Positions 1 through 7,762 of a stretch of DNA of 64,000 bases are shown in pieces. The DNA lies in assembly GCA_002371465.1 (NCBI GenBank), contig DFIU01000010.1:177512-241511 (forward strand), in the 5' to 3' direction. The translations under genes and the position numbers were made by a program. Within the stretch, counting starts at the first letter, position 1, and each line of letters starts with the position of its first letter. The notes below the pieces were generated by a model. That model did not search any database. It was not told where the DNA came from and saw only the letters and a program-made list of their open reading frames with translations. This stretch comes from Lachnospiraceae bacterium UBA3689 (GTDB lineage: Bacteria > Bacillota > Clostridia > Lachnospirales > Lachnospiraceae).

Positions 1-471
1 GAGACCATCAACAAGCTGATCCGCATTTCCCGTCAGCTTTTGCAGGAACTGGGTCGGGAACCCACGCCGGAGGAGATCGGCAGAGAGATGGGCATGACTG
101 CGGAGCGGGTCCGGGAGATTCAGAACATGTCCCAGGAACCGGTTTCCATCAATACCCCGATCGGAGAGGAGGAGGACAGCCGGCTGGGTGACTTTATTCC
201 AGACGAAAATGCGCCTGCCCCCTCCGACGCGGCAGCCTTCACTCTTCTTAGGGAGCAGCTCTCGGAGGTTCTCGATACCCTGACGGACCGGGAACAACAG
301 GTTCTGCGGCTACGCTTCGGTCTTGACGATGGCAGGGCGCGGACCCTGGAAGAGGTCGGCAAGGTCTTTAACGTCACTCGCGAGCGGATTCGGCAGATTG
401 AGGCGAAGGCGCTTCGGAAGCTACGCCAGCCCTCCCGCAGCCGCAAGCTCCGGGACTTCCTGGATGATTAA
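1..471 (+). CDS. rpoD: RNA polymerase primary sigma factor RpoD/SigA, C-terminal part
   Basis: The gene is cut by the window start; the reading frame is open from base 1, and the 156 visible residues cover sigma regions 3 and 4. Region 3 holds the motif EPTPEEIGREMGM. Region 4 begins near LTDREQQVLRLRFGL and carries the -35-binding helix-turn-helix with TLEEVG and VTRERIRQIEAKALRKLR, the classic group 1 sigma signature. The protein ends with RDFLDD, as primary sigma factors usually do. It directs core RNA polymerase to housekeeping promoters, and several TTGACA/TATAAT-like sites in this window fit it. The trmK gene follows after 10 bp, so the two are probably cotranscribed, an arrangement common in Clostridia. 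The in-frame TTG at position 40 is internal and is not a start. Confidence 0.96.
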   Translation, partial: ETINKLIRISRQLLQELGREPTPEEIGREMGMTAERVREIQNMSQEPVSINTPIGEEEDSRLGDFIPDENAPAPSDAAAFTLLREQLSEVLDTLTDREQQVLRLRFGLDDGRARTLEEVGKVFNVTRERIRQIEAKALRKLRQPSRSRKLRDFLDD

Positions 472-481
472 GGAGAGGAGC

Positions 482-1339
482 ATGAAACTTTCAAAGAGAC
501 TGGAGGCGGTTCTAAGTCTGGTAACGCCGGGGAGTCTGCTCCTTGATATCGGCTGCGACCATGGGTACGTTCCTATTGCTCTTCTTCGGAGGGGAATCGT
601 TAAGCGGGCACTCGCCTCCGATGTCAGACCCGGCCCCCTTGCGGCAGCGGCGGGTCATGTGAAGGCGGCGGGACTTAAAGATTCGGTCATGCTCACCTGC
701 TGTGACGGCATACCGGAAGATTTTCCGACCCTTCTTTCTTTAAAGGAGGATGACCGGGTCAGCTGCGTGATCGCCGGTATGGGCGGTATGCTGGAAGCGG
801 ATATCTTAAGAAAACGACAAAAACTCTTGGATCGTATCGATGAATTTGTCCTGTCTCCTCAGTCTGACTTAAGCAAGTTCCGTCAGACCCTGTGCGAGCT
901 GGATTTGGTCATCGACCGGGAGCTGATGGTGGAGGAGGACGGGAAATTCTATACCATCATCCATGCGCGGCCCTATAAGAGGTGGGGAAGATCAGAACAG
1001 GATTGTCTGGATCGAGACAGCTTAGATCGAGACGGGTTAAAAAGAGACGACTTAGAGCGAGATGAGCTGGATCCTGCCAGGCTGGATCAAACTGAGCCAG
1101 GTAGAGAGCATCTGGTCCTGTCCCCAATAGAACTGGAATTTGGACCCTATCTGCTTAGAACCGGGAATCCTGTCTTAAAGACATATCTGCTCAAGCGGCA
1201 GCGAGACCTCTTTAAGATAAGAGACAACCTGGCCCGGCATGGATCTGAAGATGCCCGAGCCAGATTGACTGAAATTGAAGATCAGATCAGGATGGTGGAG
1301 ACGGCGCTTGATCGATATGGGAAGAAGAGTGAACCTTAA
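482..1339 (+). CDS. trmK: tRNA (adenine(22)-N1)-methyltransferase TrmK with a repeat insertion
   Basis: This 285-residue Rossmann-fold methyltransferase uses S-adenosylmethionine to methylate A22 in the D-loop of tRNAs. The SAM-binding motif DIGCDHGYVPI lies near residues 20-30, and the family motif VIAGMGGMLEADIL follows near residue 97. The ATG at 482 has the Shine-Dalgarno sequence AAGGAGAGG; a longer in-frame reading from 323 overlaps rpoD and is rejected. Family members are usually about 230 residues. The excess lies in an insertion (residues about 170-210) made of six consecutive 5-residue units of the type L-[DKE]-R-D-x, encoded by 15-bp tandem repeats. The insertion sits between the Rossmann core and the C-terminal coiled helices, so it probably leaves the active site intact. 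Confidence 0.93.
   Translation: MKLSKRLEAVLSLVTPGSLLLDIGCDHGYVPIALLRRGIVKRALASDVRPGPLAAAAGHVKAAGLKDSVMLTCCDGIPEDFPTLLSLKEDDRVSCVIAGMGGMLEADILRKRQKLLDRIDEFVLSPQSDLSKFRQTLCELDLVIDRELMVEEDGKFYTIIHARPYKRWGRSEQDCLDRDSLDRDGLKRDDLERDELDPARLDQTEPGREHLVLSPIELEFGPYLLRTGNPVLKTYLLKRQRDLFKIRDNLARHGSEDARARLTEIEDQIRMVETALDRYGKKSEP
1007..1096 (+). repeat. 15-bp tandem repeat (six units) inside trmK
   Basis: Six successive 15-bp units encode LDRDS, LDRDG, LKRDD, LERDE, LDPAR and LDQTE. The first four are nearly uniform at both DNA and protein level and the last two have drifted. The unit length equals five codons, so copy-number change keeps the frame. The pattern superficially recalls pentapeptide repeats but is highly charged, and the run is too short to form a beta-helix. 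Confidence 0.85.
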
Positions 1340-1374
1340 AAGATATTCTTGTTCTCAACCATAAAAGCTGAGCG

Positions 1375-1556
1375 GTCAGGATTAATGAACAGATTGCTTT
1401 AAGCAGAAAGCTAGAAGATCAATCTTAATGATAAGTTGGACCTTAAGTAAAAACAGAAATGTAAGCTTATAAAGAATTTTGTTTTTAAGCTGAACAGCTG
1501 GTAAGTCAGGCTTAATGGAATGATTGATTTCAAGCAGATGCTTCAGAAGCTTGATT
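1375..1556 (+). repeat. AT-rich gap with a degenerate ~47-bp direct repeat spaced 130 bp
   Basis: The 288-bp gap from 1340 to 1627 before the Nif3 gene is distinctly AT-richer than its surroundings. A segment starting GTCAGGATTAATG at 1375 recurs as GTCAGGCTTAATG at 1505. By eye the two copies agree at roughly 80 percent over about 45 bp, including the shared cores GATTG, AAGCAGA and AGAAG. The heptamer CTTAATG occurs further times in the gap. No transposase remnant or convincing reading frame was seen, so this is probably a decayed element or an old segmental duplication. No terminator or clear promoter was recognised. Confidence 0.55.
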
Positions 1557-1627
1557 GTAAAGAGGAATTTAGTTTCGATAAAAAGATTAGAAGCCTGGGC
1601 TTAATGAAAAAGGAGGGGGAGAGCAAT

Positions 1628-2410
1628 TTGAAACTACATGAAATCATCAAGGTACTGAACCGGGAAGTCCCGCCGACCTATGCCTGCGACTGGGATCATG
1701 TGGGGCTTTTGGTCGGGGACGAGGACCAGGAGATCAGGACCGTGCTGGTGGCGCTCGATGTCACCGATGCGGCTGTCGACCAGGCGATCAAAATGGGGGC
1801 TGATCTTATTGTGACCCACCATCCCCTCATCTTTCATGCCCTGGATCGGGTAACCAAAGACGACTTTACCGGAAGGCGGGTGCGGGCTTTGATTCAGCAC
1901 GATATCAGCTATTTTGCCATGCATACAAACTTCGACATCGTCAAGATGGCGGATTTAAATGCCCGGGAACTGGATTTAAAAGACGCCCGGGTGCTGGAAA
2001 CAGTCGGTGAGGACCAGGGAGGCGAGTATGGGTTTGGCAGGATCGGACAGCTAAAAGAGCCCCTGACCCTTGCCGCCTTTGCGGACCGGGTTAAACAGCA
2101 GTACCGCCTGCCGGGCATCCGGGTTTATGGAGATCCGGACCGGATAATCCAAACGGCGGCAGTCGCCTCCGGGTCGGGTAAAAGTTCGATTCCGGATGCC
2201 ATTCAAAAGGGGGCGGACGTCATCGTGACCGGCGATGCCGATTACCATACTGCCATCGACGCCAATGCCCAGGGTCTTGCCCTGATCGACGCCGGTCACT
2301 ACGGGACGGAATTTGGTTTCATTTTCTATACGGCACAGATGATGCAGGACCTCTTCCCGGACCTGGACATTAAAACGGCGGAGATCGCCCAGCCCTATCG
2401 GATTTTGTGA
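1628..2410 (+). CDS. Nif3-like dinuclear metal centre hexameric protein
   Basis: This 260-residue protein belongs to the NIF3/YqfO family, toroidal proteins with two divalent metal ions per active site. Many bacterial members have been linked to GTP cyclohydrolase I type 2 or to undefined metal-dependent functions. Metal ligands are present: THHPLIF early in the protein, HTNFD in the middle and DAGHYGTE near the end. The likely start is TTG at 1628, 7 bp behind a strong AGGAGGGGGA; it gives a typical N-terminus, KLHEIIKVLN. The in-frame ATG at 1520 would add 36 residues translated from the AT-rich repeat gap and has no ribosome binding site. The gene follows trmK, a pairing conserved in many Firmicutes. 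Confidence 0.9.
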   Translation: MKLHEIIKVLNREVPPTYACDWDHVGLLVGDEDQEIRTVLVALDVTDAAVDQAIKMGADLIVTHHPLIFHALDRVTKDDFTGRRVRALIQHDISYFAMHTNFDIVKMADLNARELDLKDARVLETVGEDQGGEYGFGRIGQLKEPLTLAAFADRVKQQYRLPGIRVYGDPDRIIQTAAVASGSGKSSIPDAIQKGADVIVTGDADYHTAIDANAQGLALIDAGHYGTEFGFIFYTAQMMQDLFPDLDIKTAEIAQPYRIL

Positions 2411-2429
2411 GGTATAAGGAGACGGACAG

Positions 2430-4082
2430 ATGAATCTTAAGATCGGACAGAAACATTATGAATGTAAGGATACGGTGACTTTGTATGACCTGGCTGAGGA
2501 GATGCAGGGAGCTTATTCTCATCGGATCGCCATCGCTTCGGTCAACGGCAAGCTGACCGAACTCTTCCACAGCCCCCAGGACGGCGACCGGATCGAATTT
2601 ATAACAATCGGCGATAAGATCGGCCACGATATTTACCGCAGAAGCTGCTCCATGCTGTTTTTGACCGCCTTATCCCATGTCATGCAGGGCAAGTCCGAAA
2701 AGGAGACCTTGCATTTTTCGATTCACGCGGGCTTCTACTATACCTTTGAGCCTGCTATCGCGATCACGCAGGACTTTCTTGATGGGGTCGAGGAGGAAAT
2801 GAGCCGCCTGGTGGCGGAGGCAGTTCCCTTTGAAAAGCGATCCGTCAGTACGGATGACGCTATTCGTCTCTTCCATGATCTTAAAATGCACGACAAGGAG
2901 AAGCTCTTTTCGGTCCGTCTAAGCTCCCGGGTCAATATCTATGACCTCGACGGTTACCAGGACTACTACTATGGCTTTATGGTCCATGACGCCTCGGCCC
3001 TGAAGTATTTCCGGCTCTATGCCTATCATGATGGGATCGTCCTCCAGATGCCGGAGTTAAAAGAACCTGAAACTGTTCCGGATTTTCAGCCCTCCGAGCA
3101 GCTCTTTCATGCCCAGATCAAGGGGGAGGAGTGGGCGAAAAAGCAGAACATCGGGACTGTCGCAGACCTCAACGAAAAACTGATCGAGACCGGGGCGAAA
3201 AATACCATCCTGATCTCGGAAGCCCTGATGGAAAAGAGAATCGCGGATATCGCGGAGCGGATCATAGACCGGCAGGGGGTCAAATTCGTCATGATCGCCG
3301 GTCCTTCCTCATCAGGCAAGACCACCTTTTCCCAGCGGCTCAGTGTGCAGCTGGAAGCCCAGGGGATGAAGCCCCACTATATCGGGGTGGATAACTATTT
3401 TCTCAATCGGGACCAGGTGCCGCTCGATGAGTATGGGAAGAAGGATTTTGAGAGCTTAAGGGCGGTCGATGTCGACCAGTTCAACCGGGATATGACGGAT
3501 GCCTTAGAGGGCAAGACCATCCAAGTTCCGACCTTCGATTTCCTATCCGGCAAACGGATCTGTACCGGGGAGACCCTGACCCTTAAAGAGGGGGAAATCC
3601 TGATTATTGAAGGCATCCACTGCTTAAATGACCGGCTGAGTTTCTCCCTGCCCAAAGAGAGCAAGTTTAAGATCTATATCAGCGCCCTGACCCAGGTCAA
3701 CCTGGACGAACACAACCGGATCTCTACGACGGACGGCCGCCTGATCCGGAGGATCGTCCGGGACTTCCGGACGCGGGGCTATTCGGCTTCCAACACCCTG
3801 GCCATGTGGGATTCCGTCAGAAGAGGGGAGGAGAAGTACATCTTTCCGCTCCAGGAAGGCGTCGATGTCTTCTTTAATTCCGCTCTTCCCTATGAGCTGG
3901 CGGTTTTAAAGCTCTATGCCGAGCCCCTGCTCTTCCAGGTTAAAAAAGAGGACCCGGAGTATGGAGAGGCGAGACGGCTTTTGAAATTCCTTGACTATGT
4001 GATCGGAATTCCAGCTATGGAGGACGTCCCCAACCACTCGATTTTGCGGGAATTCATCGGAGGCGGCTGTTTCCGCTTGTAA
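2430..4082 (+). CDS. TGS-domain nucleoside (uridine) kinase fusion protein
   Basis: The 550-residue protein joins an N-terminal TGS domain (residues about 1-65) and a ThrRS/AlaX-like second additional domain (about 70-220, including HFSIHAGFYYTF) to a C-terminal uridine kinase/phosphoribulokinase domain (about 270-550). The P-loop GPSSSGKTT occupies residues 291-299. DNYFLNR, typical of uridine kinases, follows at about residue 325, and the late loop IRRIVRDFRTRG fits the family. The expected reaction is ATP-dependent phosphorylation of uridine or cytidine. The fusion is common in Clostridia and the role of its tRNA-synthetase-like half is unknown. The start ATG has AAGGAGACGG upstream, 20 bp after Nif3. 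Confidence 0.88.
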   Translation: MNLKIGQKHYECKDTVTLYDLAEEMQGAYSHRIAIASVNGKLTELFHSPQDGDRIEFITIGDKIGHDIYRRSCSMLFLTALSHVMQGKSEKETLHFSIHAGFYYTFEPAIAITQDFLDGVEEEMSRLVAEAVPFEKRSVSTDDAIRLFHDLKMHDKEKLFSVRLSSRVNIYDLDGYQDYYYGFMVHDASALKYFRLYAYHDGIVLQMPELKEPETVPDFQPSEQLFHAQIKGEEWAKKQNIGTVADLNEKLIETGAKNTILISEALMEKRIADIAERIIDRQGVKFVMIAGPSSSGKTTFSQRLSVQLEAQGMKPHYIGVDNYFLNRDQVPLDEYGKKDFESLRAVDVDQFNRDMTDALEGKTIQVPTFDFLSGKRICTGETLTLKEGEILIIEGIHCLNDRLSFSLPKESKFKIYISALTQVNLDEHNRISTTDGRLIRRIVRDFRTRGYSASNTLAMWDSVRRGEEKYIFPLQEGVDVFFNSALPYELAVLKLYAEPLLFQVKKEDPEYGEARRLLKFLDYVIGIPAMEDVPNHSILREFIGGGCFRL

Positions 4083-4113
4083 ATTCCAGGGATTTATTAT
4101 AAGATAGAACACC

Positions 4114-4452
4114 GTGGCAGGGCATGCGGCCGCGGCTGACAGTCCGAAAGGCGTCAGGCGAGGAAAGTCCGGGCTTCACAGGGCAGGATGCCGGATAACG
4201 TCCGGCGGAGGCAACTCCCGGGATAGCGCAACAGAAAAGAACCGCCGTCAAGGTAAGGGTGAAAAGGCAGTGTAAGAGACTACCGCCTTTCCAGTAATGG
4301 AAACGGGCAGTGCAAGCCCCATCCGAAGCAAGGTCAAATTGAAGCCATACAGCTGCCCGCTGTGCTTCAGGTAGGCTGCTCGATCCGTCCGGCAACGGGC
4401 GGGCTAGACAGATGGCCGCACACGACAGAACCCGGCTTACCGCTCTGCCCAC
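4114..4452 (+). ncRNA. rnpB: RNase P RNA, bacterial type A
   Basis: The catalytic RNA of RNase P removes 5' leaders from pre-tRNAs. Conserved segments appear in the right order: GAGGAAAGTCCGGGC near 4160, ACAGAAA near 4231, AGGTAAGGGTGAAA near 4251, CGAAGCAAGGTC near 4324 and ACAGAACCCGGCTTA near 4426. The 5' GTGGCAGGGC pairs imperfectly with the 3' GCTCTGCCCAC to form helix P1, which sets both ends; a short T run follows. The layout is that of the ancestral type A rather than the Bacillus type B. The 5' boundary is accurate to a few bases. Confidence 0.93.
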
Positions 4453-4485
4453 TTTTAAAATTGAAAAATGGTTGGTTTACCTTAC

Positions 4486-4522
4486 AAAAGGCCCAGGATG
4501 ACGATTGCATCCTGAGCCTTTT
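4486..4522. terminator. Bidirectional hairpin between rnpB and pyrI
   Basis: A 15-bp stem, AAAAGGCCCAGGATG against CATCCTGAGCCTTTT with one mismatch and a 7-base loop, is flanked by A and T runs on both sides. It lies between rnpB (+) and the end of pyrBI (-) and can end transcription from both. Confidence 0.8.
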
Positions 4523-4594
4523 AAAAAAATAGAATTTATTACTGGCAACAGACACAATAACAGATCCATTGGCTTTTTACAAAAACCATTGAAG

Positions 4595-5083
4595 TTATTT
4601 GTAGGCGACCCAGTGCATGAAGGTGCCGTCCCACTTGGTCTCGCAGTACTTGCAGCGGTAGGTCTTGTTTTCCGGATCCGTCAGCTCAAAGATCTGATCG
4701 AGCCCGTGTTCGATCGAGGTGATGCAGCGGGGATTCTTGCATTTGATGACGTTGACGACCCGGTGGGGCAGGGTCAGCTTCTTTTTCTCGATGACCTTGT
4801 TGTCCTTGATGACGTCGACGGTGATATTGTCGTCGATAAAGCCCAGGACGTCAAAATCGAGGTAGTCGATGGGACATTCGACCTTGATGATATCCTTCCT
4901 GCCCATCTTGTGGGAAGTGGCGTTTTTGATGATGGCGACCTGGCAGTCCAGGCGCCCTAAGTGCAGGTAGCGGTAGATGGTCTGCGCCATGCCCGCTTTA
5001 ATATGATCGAGAACAAAGCCCTCGTGCAGGGCACCGATATTTAAGGTGCCTTCTTCTACATGTTTCGTTACAGCTTCGGACAT
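4595..5083 (-). CDS. pyrI: Aspartate carbamoyltransferase regulatory subunit PyrI
   Basis: The 162-residue regulatory chain binds CTP/ATP allosterically and holds catalytic PyrB trimers together through a zinc domain. The N-terminal part (GTLNIGALHEGFVLDHI, about residues 12-28) is the nucleotide-binding region. Four zinc cysteines occur as CKNPRC (near 115) and CKYC (near 147) in the C-terminal domain. The ATG directly follows the pyrB stop codon, with its ribosome binding site GGAGGG inside pyrB, so translation is coupled. The presence of PyrI suggests feedback control of pyrimidine synthesis at the protein level. Confidence 0.96.
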   Translation of the reverse strand: MSEAVTKHVEEGTLNIGALHEGFVLDHIKAGMAQTIYRYLHLGRLDCQVAIIKNATSHKMGRKDIIKVECPIDYLDFDVLGFIDDNITVDVIKDNKVIEKKKLTLPHRVVNVIKCKNPRCITSIEHGLDQIFELTDPENKTYRCKYCETKWDGTFMHWVAYK

Positions 5084-6010
5084 TTATTTTCCCTCCAGAT
5101 CAAGCAGTGTCAGAATCAGAGCCATGCGGACGTAAACGCCATTTTGTACCTGGGTGAAATACTGGGCGCGGGGATCCTGGTCGACATCGACGGCAATTTC
5201 ATTGACTCGGGGCAGGGGATGCAGCACATACATATCCTTGGGAGCGCTGTCCAGCTTCTCCTTGTCCAAAATATAGAAATCCTTCATGCGGATGTAGTCC
5301 TCTTCATTGAAGAAGCGCTCCTTCTGGACACGGGTCATGTAGAGGATGTCCAGATCCTTCATGGTCTCGGCGCCTAGCTGGACGACTTCCTGGTAGGAAA
5401 TGCCCTTCTTTCGCATCCCGGCGGTCACATAGCCCGGCAGTCTCAGTTCTTCCGGGGAAATGAGGACAAATTCAATTCCCTCGTAGCGGGAGAGGGAGGC
5501 GATCAGGGAATGGACGGTACGGCCGAACTTTAAATCGCCGCAAAGACCGATCTTTAAATGATCGAGTCTCCCTTTTAAGTTGCGGATGGTGAGCATATCG
5601 GTGAGGGTCTGGGTGGGATGCTGGTGACCGCCGTCGCCGGCGTTGATGATGGGAATGGAAGATTTCATGGAAGCGACAAGAGGGGCGCCTTCCTTGGGAT
5701 GGCGCATGGCGCAGATATCGGCGTAGCAGGAGACGACGCGGATGGTGTCTGCGACCGATTCGCCTTTGGAAACGGAGGAAACATCGGAGCTGGGAAAACC
5801 TAAACATTTGCCACCTAAATTCATCATGGCTGCCTCGAAACTAAGTCTCGTTCGAGTGCTGGGCTCATAGAATAAGGTGGCAAGTCGTTTTCCGTCACAG
5901 ATGTGGGCGTACTGTTCTTTATGCTGTTCCATGTCATTTGCCAGATCCAGAAGCTTTTCCGTCTCGGCGACAGAAAGATCCAGAGGACTCATCAGATGTC
6001 TGAGTGCCAT
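5084..6010 (-). CDS. pyrB: Aspartate carbamoyltransferase catalytic subunit PyrB
   Basis: The 308-residue enzyme condenses carbamoyl phosphate and aspartate in the first committed step of pyrimidine synthesis. The carbamoyl-phosphate motif STRTR is followed by the SVSKGES loop, HPTQ and the late HPLPRVNEI. The start is the ATG at 6010, 3 bp behind AGGAGGT, giving MALRHLMSP; the longer reading from 6055 covers the promoter and is rejected. It forms a two-gene operon with pyrI. The leader from the predicted promoter to the ATG is only about 35 nt, which leaves no room for a PyrR-type attenuator. Confidence 0.96.
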   Translation of the reverse strand: MALRHLMSPLDLSVAETEKLLDLANDMEQHKEQYAHICDGKRLATLFYEPSTRTRLSFEAAMMNLGGKCLGFPSSDVSSVSKGESVADTIRVVSCYADICAMRHPKEGAPLVASMKSSIPIINAGDGGHQHPTQTLTDMLTIRNLKGRLDHLKIGLCGDLKFGRTVHSLIASLSRYEGIEFVLISPEELRLPGYVTAGMRKKGISYQEVVQLGAETMKDLDILYMTRVQKERFFNEEDYIRMKDFYILDKEKLDSAPKDMYVLHPLPRVNEIAVDVDQDPRAQYFTQVQNGVYVRMALILTLLDLEGK

Positions 6011-6050
6011 AGTACCTCCTAGAAGCATGTGCTGTTTTTGTTCCTTTGGA

Positions 6051-6079
6051 ATCATAATATAGTGCTAATGGGAAATCAA
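6051..6079 (-). promoter_or_regulatory. Promoter of pyrBI
   Basis: On the - strand TTGATT (6079-6074) is separated by 17 bp from TATGAT (6056-6051). Transcription would start near 6044, shortly before the pyrB ribosome binding site. The site fits the primary sigma factor. Confidence 0.65.
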
Positions 6080-6124
6080 GGTAAAATAAGTCCGAAAACG
6101 GTTCCCCTTATGGGTAAAATAACC

Positions 6125-6130
6125 TATAAT
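6125..6130 (+). promoter_or_regulatory. -10 element upstream of the ppx operon
   Basis: A perfect TATAAT lies about 94 bp before the ppx ATG and is divergent from the pyrB promoter. The hexamer 17 bp upstream (TTCCCC) is a poor -35, so this promoter may be weak or need an activator. Confidence 0.45.
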
Positions 6131-6223
6131 TAGGAACAAAGATTGAATCATTCACCAATTGTACGAAAAAGAAAGCAGTTTAGCCGATTTTCGCCGGCGG
6201 TGCGGAAAGTCAGGAGGTCGGAT

Positions 6224-7762
6224 ATGTCTGTTACTACCTTTGCGGCGATCGACATAGGTTCCTATAATGTGTCGCTTGAGATCTTTGAGCTGACCAAAAA
6301 GTATGGACTGAGGTCCTTAAACCGGGTCCGGACCGGGCTGGAACTGGGGGCGGACACCTTCACTCTCAAGCAGATCTCGATGAAACGGCTGGGAGAGCTG
6401 ACTAAGATTCTTTTGGGCTATCAGGAAATTATGAAGGAGTACGGCGTCAGCGGCTACCGCGCCTGCGCCAAATCCGCCTTCCGGGAGGCAAGGAACCGTT
6501 ACCTGGTCCTGGACCATATCTTTCGGGCGACCGGAATCAAAGTGGATATCCTCTCCAATTCCATGCAGCGTTTTTTAGGCTACAAGTCCATCGCCTCCCG
6601 GGGGAAGGAATTTCAGACCATGGTGGAGAAGGGGACGGCGATCGTCGATGTCGGCGGCGGGAGCGTGCAGATCTCCCTCTTTGACAAGGACACCCTGGTA
6701 TCCACCCAGAACCTGCCCATCGGGTCCCTCCGCATCCGGGAACGGCTGGCTCCCTATGAGCGAGAGAGCATTCACTACGACGAACTGGTGGCGGAACTGA
6801 TCCGAAAAGACATTTCCAACTTCAAGCGGATGTATCTGAAGAACCGCAAGGTCGATCACATGATCCTGGTCGGAGATTACTTCACCAATCTCATTTTCCA
6901 AAACGCCAACGACGTCAATAAGATTGAGACCCGGGAAGAGTTCCAGACCTGGTACGACCATGTCAGAAAGAGTTCCCCCAAGTCCATCGCCGAGGAACTG
7001 GGTGTGCCTGCAGAGATGGCGTCGGTCCTCATCCCGACGGCGGTCGTCTACCATACCCTCATTGCCGAACTGGACGCCAACACGATCTGGCTGCCGGGGA
7101 TTCAGCTGACGGACGGCATCGCCTACGACTACGCCGAGCAGCACAAGTTCATCCGGCCCAGCCACGACTTCGAGCGGGATATTGTCATGGCGGCTAAAAA
7201 CATAGCCCGGCGCTATGCGGGAAATAAGTCCCACAACGAAAAACTGGTGGAGATCGCGGAGCTGATCTTTAACGCGGTCCGCAAGCACAGCCAGATGACC
7301 GCCAGGGACAAGCTCCTTTTAAAGGTCGCCTGCTACCTGCACGACTGCGGCAAATACATCAGCTTGATCCATGTGGCGGACTGCTCCTATCAGATCATCA
7401 TGTCGACCGAGATCATCGGTCTTTCCGATGAGGAGAGGCGGATCATCGCCAATGTCGTCCGCTACCAGACCCAGGATCTCAGCCACTACCACGAACCCGG
7501 CTCCGACTATTCGATGACCAATGAGGACTACATCCTGGTAGCCCAGCTGACCGCCATCATGCGGCTGGCAAACGGGCTGGATCAGAGTTATGCACAAAAG
7601 ATCGAAGATCTAACCATTAAACGGAAGAGCGACAGCTTGATCTTTCTGGCAAGCGTCAGAGGAGACTTCACCTTGGAGCGGGGAATCTTTGAGGACCATA
7701 CCGCATTTTTTGAAGAGATACACGGCTTGACGCCGGTGCTGAAAGTAAAGGGAGTGAGGTGA
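6224..7762 (+). CDS. Ppx/GppA-family exopolyphosphatase-like protein with HD domain
   Basis: This 512-residue protein has the ASKHA fold of exopolyphosphatase/pppGpp phosphohydrolase (DIGSYNVSL near residue 12, VDVGGGSVQ ending at 149). An HD-type helical domain follows (about 310-500, with CYLHDCGKYI). The start is the ATG at 6224, behind AGGAGGT; the reading from 6143 lacks a ribosome binding site. Against the E. coli enzyme, the two catalytic glutamates are not conserved. The E121 position falls in SNSMQRF, where Met114 replaces Glu, and the E150 position is Gln149. The Gln is, as far as I recall, usual in the clostridial subfamily, whereas the Met is unexpected. The protein may be a weak or inactive phosphatase. 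It overlaps ppk, pointing to polyphosphate metabolism. Confidence 0.85.
   Translation: MSVTTFAAIDIGSYNVSLEIFELTKKYGLRSLNRVRTGLELGADTFTLKQISMKRLGELTKILLGYQEIMKEYGVSGYRACAKSAFREARNRYLVLDHIFRATGIKVDILSNSMQRFLGYKSIASRGKEFQTMVEKGTAIVDVGGGSVQISLFDKDTLVSTQNLPIGSLRIRERLAPYERESIHYDELVAELIRKDISNFKRMYLKNRKVDHMILVGDYFTNLIFQNANDVNKIETREEFQTWYDHVRKSSPKSIAEELGVPAEMASVLIPTAVVYHTLIAELDANTIWLPGIQLTDGIAYDYAEQHKFIRPSHDFERDIVMAAKNIARRYAGNKSHNEKLVEIAELIFNAVRKHSQMTARDKLLLKVACYLHDCGKYISLIHVADCSYQIIMSTEIIGLSDEERRIIANVVRYQTQDLSHYHEPGSDYSMTNEDYILVAQLTAIMRLANGLDQSYAQKIEDLTIKRKSDSLIFLASVRGDFTLERGIFEDHTAFFEEIHGLTPVLKVKGVR

Noticed and set aside
1007..1096. Pentapeptide-repeat protein domain
   Set aside because: The five-residue period is real, but the run is short, charged, lacks the A(D/N)LxX core and is embedded in TrmK; it is better described as a tandem repeat insertion.
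1520..1627. N-terminal extension of the Nif3 protein
   Set aside because: It is translated from the repeat-containing AT-rich gap and has no ribosome binding site at 1520, whereas TTG at 1628 has a strong one and gives the normal N-terminus.
6011..6050. PyrR-type attenuator in the pyrBI leader
   Set aside because: The leader is only about 35 nt from the predicted start site and has no antiterminator/terminator pair.
6143..6223. Upstream in-frame ATG of ppx
   Set aside because: The added residues are basic and unrelated to the family, and the AGGAGGT site supports the ATG at 6224.
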